From assembly GCA_030248225.1 (NCBI GenBank), contig JASANE010028306.1:62001-126000 (forward strand): a stretch of 64,000 bases of DNA, read 5' to 3'. The DNA is from Trileptium ribeirensis. Taxonomy: Eukaryota > Nematoda > Enoplea > Enoplida > Thoracostomopsidae. Below the pieces are notes generated by a model. The model was given only the letters and a program-made list of their open reading frames with translations. It made no database searches and had not been told where the DNA came from. The position numbers and the translations under genes are program-made. Below are positions 59,291 through 64,000 of this stretch, piece by piece; within the stretch, counting starts at the first letter, position 1, and each line of letters opens with the position of its first letter.

Positions 59291-59860
59291 CCCCCCGCAC
59301 TAAGCTGTTACTCCCACAAACCAAATTTCTCAAATTTAATTTTTTATAAATTCACGTATTTGCCCATAATTTCTTACAATATCAAAATTTTGCAACGAAA
59401 TTGCCTCCATTCAACTCCTCTCGTCATTCCGCGTCTAACGGTATATAATATGTCCATGTTATTACGAAAAAAAATTTTTTTCATTTTTTTTCCATAATTA
59501 CGGAATTACCCTGCATCACTTACCCACATTGCCCCAACTTCCCCATCACTAAACTTTATAACGATTTTTGTTATCATATGAAAGCCTATTAAATTCCACA
59601 TTGTATGGTGAAGACCTCATCCAAATCCATCACTCCTTTCAAAAGTTATAGTCAATTTTCTAAAAATCGTCACTTTTTAAAATGTTCATTTTTTGAAAAA
59701 CCCCTTTTTAGGGGTACCCTGGGGACTTACCCTTTGACCCTAGAGCCTCAAAACCATTCTAAATCGAAAGAGCGGACGTTTTTTACCCATGGGGGGATTA
59801 AGGGGGGTAGAATTTGAGCGAAGCGAAGGCGGCTTAAGTTTGAAAAAAAGCCTCCAAAAG
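59291..59860. repeat. repeat-like block following the hexamer array
   Basis: Starts with ccccgcactaagctgtt, shared with 5.07 kb. It contains ccctttttaggggtaccctgggg, partly reminiscent of the 30.35-kb tandem unit, and ends around gcgaagcgaaggcggc. No coding frame. Boundaries uncertain. Confidence 0.35.
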
Positions 59861-61850
59861 CCAAAAAGCAACCCATCCTAAATCATAGAATAATGAGTTC
59901 AACATCAAGGTTTATGTTTCCAAAAGGGGCGAACCTGATCACGAAGTGATCTCTTTTGGGGGTGAGAGATGATTGGGGGTACAGAGACTATGGGGGCATA
60001 GTTTCCAAAAGATGGGTGCTATAGCAAGCGTAAAATAATTTTTCCCCCCCAACTGGGATTGGGCCAAACGAACTGTCATCGAGACAATACACACTTCTCG
60101 TTCTGTTTTATCTCTAAGGTACGCGTAGCTCTTAGCCGTCGCATAGCCTCAATTCCATTCACTACTCTGTAAATAGTAATGCATTTTATGAAAACATGTT
60201 AAAACAGACAATAGTTTTTGCTGTACTTTGTCAACAAATGACTAGTTTTCCGATCAATGTCCTTTCGAAGCTTCTCGTCGTTCAAAATACAAATAACTCA
60301 GCACAATTGACCTTCACATTCGATATAGTGCGTAAACGTTCGATTTTTGTGCTGATATACATAACAGCCTAACGTTATGAATTGTTTCGTATGATTTTAG
60401 CCTTTTTGATTCGAGTGTATGTGCAAGTCTGTACGCTGATCATAATCGTACAGCTCTATGTAAAAACCTATAATAGATTAATAATTATATGTAGTAGCTT
60501 TCTCACGAAAACAAACATGTTAGGTATAATATTTTTAAGAAAACTAGGGAAGTTTGGCCACTGATGTACTAAACGGGGCATGGGGCTATGCCCACTCGAC
60601 GATTTTCCAAAACTAGTTTTGATATCAAGTTGGGAGTGATTCATCGAACAGTAGCAAGTTATATTATATCGTGGGGGCCCCCGTTACCAAAATCCTGCGT
60701 ACGCCATTGGAGCTGCCATCTAAAAGAAACTTGCACTCGGTACAGCATTTATACTTAAAATGGGCTGCTCCTTGGTATTGTGGAGGGCTGTGAGCAATGG
60801 CGCACCTAGCTATTTTAAACAAAGATTCCAACTACCCTCCTGTTGTATTAACATTTTATGCTATTGGGATTATAATGTGGGATTCCACGAGAGGCAGCCA
60901 CTTTGTAAATAATTTTCTGGTCTTGCTCTGGAACAGGCCACTGAAAACTCAATACTACACGTTGTGCTTGAATGCAGTGGTGTGATAAGTTTTGAAGAAC
61001 TGAGATACCACACGGCTTTTAAGCTTAACATCACATTAGGAGATTAACATAAGTAAATGATGCTCCCGAAAGTTTGCTTAGGCCCCTAACTGCTAATACC
61101 TCCGTATTATTCCTCCAGATCATAATAGGAAATCATATGCTTAATTTTTGTAACCACAGCAGCGGGATGAATTATAAACGCCGCCGTGACTTATATATTT
61201 AGTTAATACAACAAACTTATAGACGGGCGAGCGAGTATTAACACAGTTCCGCCGTCTGTCCACTAACTAAATGACTACGTTTTGTAACGCGGAATTCAGA
61301 CTTTTCATTTGTGCTATGGGAATATTATTGCGTTCGGAATTTAATATGTACTGCGAAGATGAAAGGCGGCGGCCTTGGTTCTTGTTTCTGGATAGTTAAA
61401 TATTTTTGTCTACCATCGCTTACTTTGTCTAGTTTTATATACGTATGCTTTCCTTTTATCAGTATATATACAGTTTTTTGCTTTACTACAAAAGCTGTCA
61501 AATAAATGGACAGTTGATGGATGTGTGAATTGAATATGAAGACCGAGCTATTAATGGCGCAATGCGGGTGGCAAGATAAAGTACTAAATTTTCAGGGTAT
61601 TTTCAGTTGTGAATGTAAGATTATTACTAAACAGTAATTTTTGCTACCAACAATTTTACAGGAAGAGGAAGCTATCTGCCAGCTGCTGGGTACGATTGCC
61701 CTAATGAATGTATTATAGTAGCTTAAATTATATTGACTGTTTGATAAAAGTAACTTTAATGCGCCTTTACGCTTACATATAATATGGAAGTACGACAACT
61801 GAAAAACAAGTTAATTGAAATTCAGATAGAGCTATTGTAGCTTATTCTGC
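59861..61850. other. unassigned
   Basis: No gene recognised. A transposon-end-like stretch (gtgggggcccccgttacc followed by aaaatcctgcgtacgcc) lies at about 60.67-60.71 kb without a visible partner. Confidence 0.4.
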
Positions 61851-61857
61851 TTAATAA

Positions 61858-62987
61858 CAGAGGTGGAACCGTGTCACTGGGTCATTTCGGGTCACATCTG
61901 TGGCCGAGTCACTTGCTCACGGCGTGTGACCCAGTGATTCAATAGCCGAAAGCACTTTTCTTTGCACTAGACGCAACATAACAGAACACCACCTTTTGCG
62001 CACCTCCGCCGCAGAAATATTGTCAACTTAAGTACACTTAAACCGAGCTTTGCGACCACGATTGCTCTAAAAACTCGTAATAAAATTCCGGCCAGAAAAT
62101 CGGAAGGTTGTATGAAGTGTATTAGGCTGTTTTGATCGGCTTGGTCATGACGTCCAGCATGAAATTAAAATTTAAAGCCCCGGAGAGCAGTATATGTTCC
62201 TTTTTACTAGAGGTAGGAATTTTGGTTCTAAGATCGGCGCTGCTCTAGCGCCAAGTCTAGCCAACTCTGCCACAACGTCCGAAGAGCAAAGATTCTGTTT
62301 GGAAAACCGAGTTTAGTGTGTCTGGACAATTTGGGGCGGTTCTCAAAACTTCTAAATGCGACTATATATAATTAGTATATATGTTGATTTATATATTAAG
62401 TTTTCTCTATATATTATTGACTCGTAAACTTTAATTATTAGCAGCTTATGAGCCGAAGCGAGCGTGGCTTCCATCGGAAAATCAAAGTCGACTAGGATAT
62501 GGTTTATCAACAGACTAAGATCTGTCTGGGGTCCCAAGCCGAGTAGAACATGGTTCATGAAGAGCCGAGCCGAGTCAGAACTTGAAAATTTATATCCTTC
62601 TCGCTTCTACTTTTTATATCCATTTCATATGCTAATACTTCCAAACTGCTTGTAATCAGAATACAAACGACTTCAAACGATGACAAAACGTCTTCCAAGC
62701 CACAGCCAAATGACGTACATTTCACTTGAACGTCTACCTTTTTCCATGATTGTAGTCTCTGGCTAAAGCGCTACCGAAAACGCGATTGTAATCAGTCTGT
62801 AATAGCGGTCTGTCAAGCAGCTATAAAGTTGTTTTCCGCAGCCGTTTGTTTTACAAATTCGCAGGGTACGCTTAGGTTGCTTTATAGCCTTGTCGCTAGG
62901 CTACTACCGTAACCGATCGCCGTGTTACTGCCATGACCGTGGCAGCAAGTCACCGGGTCGCAAAAACTTGACCCGGTTCCATCTCTG
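61858..62987. mobile_element. hAT-like non-autonomous element, different family
   Basis: 1130 bp with ends cagaggtggaacc and ggttccatctctg (inverted) and flanking 8-mers cttaataa / gttagtaa matching at six of eight positions. Subterminal gggtcac-type motifs recur in both ends. CAGAG-type ends with an 8-bp duplication fit hAT. No transposase frame. It is unrelated in sequence to family H. Confidence 0.7.
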
Positions 62988-63765
62988 GTTAGTAATACAA
63001 CTTTATGGCACAAATTCGATCCGGTCCGGACCTTTGTCGCTCCGGAACGGATTAGCCGTTTCAGATACACTCTGTCGGCCTCCAGAATAGTGGGGTAAAT
63101 AGAGAACGTTTGATGCAATTAATAAATTAAAAAATCCTGTAATTTTAACCTTTTAATTGTATTTGAATTTTTAGCATTCTTCAAAATATAGTGGTGGATC
63201 TGTCCGGCTGAATCATAACATGTAATACTCTGCGAAACTGTTGCGCGCCAAGATTAGGTGATCCGGAGCAGGCAGGCCCTTGATTGTAATTTTAAGCCCC
63301 ACCTCTGGACATGACTGTAAAAGTGATGATAAAAACTTGTGAATAGTTACCATATGCGCCTAGAGCCGTTTCAAGCGTAGAGCTAGAATTCGTGAAACGT
63401 CTTGTTAGTAGCGTGGTTTTGTGGATGCAACATTGTCATTAATATATTGTTTGTGTACATTGAAGCATATAGCCTTTCAGAAATAATTGAGGATTAAAAC
63501 ACCTGTGTGATAGTAAAGCTTAGCTTCATTTACCGTTGTTGATATGTTGGAATTTCATTTAAAATGCTTCACAGATGAAAATTTAAATATGTATGTATAT
63601 CTACGAACTAATTACTACTATCTGAGTTATAATTGATTTGCAAAAGCTGCGTACCAGCCAACACCGTTAGAGTTGCGAGTAGACGCTGCCTCAGGGAACT
63701 ATATCATGGGACAGCTTTGGTCGACCTATTATGCCGGTCAAACTATTCTCGTCAAATGCTTTTTA
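62988..63765. other. unassigned
   Basis: AT-rich, no gene or repeat recognised. Confidence 0.45.
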
Positions 63766-64000
63766 CTCCTCTAACATCTGTGCAACCCGGGGTTCAAGTC
63801 ATGGCGTCGGTCCCAGTTTGTCAATCATTACTCCATGGCAAAATTTATTATTCAAGCTTTTCAATGGTTAATACGACAGTCGAATTCATGTTATCTGGAA
63901 AACTCCTCTAACATCCGTGCAACCCGGGGTTCAAGTCATAGCGTCAGTCCCAGTTTGTCAATCATTACTCCATGGCAAAATTTATTATTCAAGCTTTTCA
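63766..64000. repeat. tandem repeat with 137-bp period, cut by the window edge
   Basis: ctcctctaacatctgtgcaa at 63766 recurs as ctcctctaacatccgtgcaa at 63903, and the copies stay almost identical to the end of the window. Each unit holds a B-box-like ggggttcaagtca, so the unit may derive from a tRNA-related sequence. Confidence 0.8.

Noticed and set aside
1..64000. CRISPR arrays, operons, prokaryotic promoters or terminators
   Set aside because: The window is eukaryotic; the short repeats seen are tandem or dispersed transposon-type repeats without repeat-spacer structure.

Overview
The window looks like gene-poor, AT-rich chromosomal DNA of an animal with a large, transposon-rich genome. 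The reasons are one intron-split immunoglobulin gene with consensus GT-AG splice sites, plus CR1-like LINEs, Gypsy-type LTR elements, Merlin/ISXO2-type and hAT-type DNA transposons and tRNA-derived SINEs. I see no operons, Shine-Dalgarno sites, rRNA, functional tRNA genes or CRISPR arrays. The phylum cannot be fixed from this sequence.

Left third (1-19.2 kb): a decayed CR1-like LINE, then a cluster of tRNA-headed SINEs and a second repeat family. These are followed by a three-level nest. A minus-strand Gypsy element (A) has its RNase H/integrase half at 5.1-6.8 kb and its gag/protease/RT half at 16.1-18.2 kb. The two halves fit together inside the reverse transcriptase. Between them lies about 4.4 kb of unidentified DNA (element X), which was itself split by a complete but dead Gypsy element (B, 8204-13158) with two LTRs, a PPT and a short target duplication.

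Middle (19.4-35 kb): a nearly complete CR1-like LINE on the minus strand abuts a Merlin/ISXO2-type transposase pseudogene. That pseudogene carries a frameshift, a 167-bp insertion and a 1145-bp non-autonomous hAT element whose 8-bp target duplication lies inside a transposase codon run. Three more copies of the same hAT family sit at 27.5, 34.5 and 54.2 kb. At 29.5-32.7 kb a 1.1-kb unit built of degenerate ~165-bp sub-repeats is tandemly duplicated, and the second copy later received a 5'-truncated CR1 with a 9-bp-repeat 3' tail.

Right half (35-64 kb): mostly anonymous sequence with SINEs, short inverted-repeat elements, a second Merlin/ISXO2 transposase remnant, a GCCTAA hexamer array next to a GC-rich hairpin, another hAT-like element and a 137-bp tandem repeat at the right edge. 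The one convincing host gene is on the minus strand at 56491-48384. Three exons with matching phases predict a 372-residue secreted, single-Ig, S/T-rich protein with a GPI-type hydrophobic tail. Its first intron hosts one hAT copy and one short inverted-repeat element.

Apart from that gene, everything recognised here is mobile DNA, and most of it is broken.
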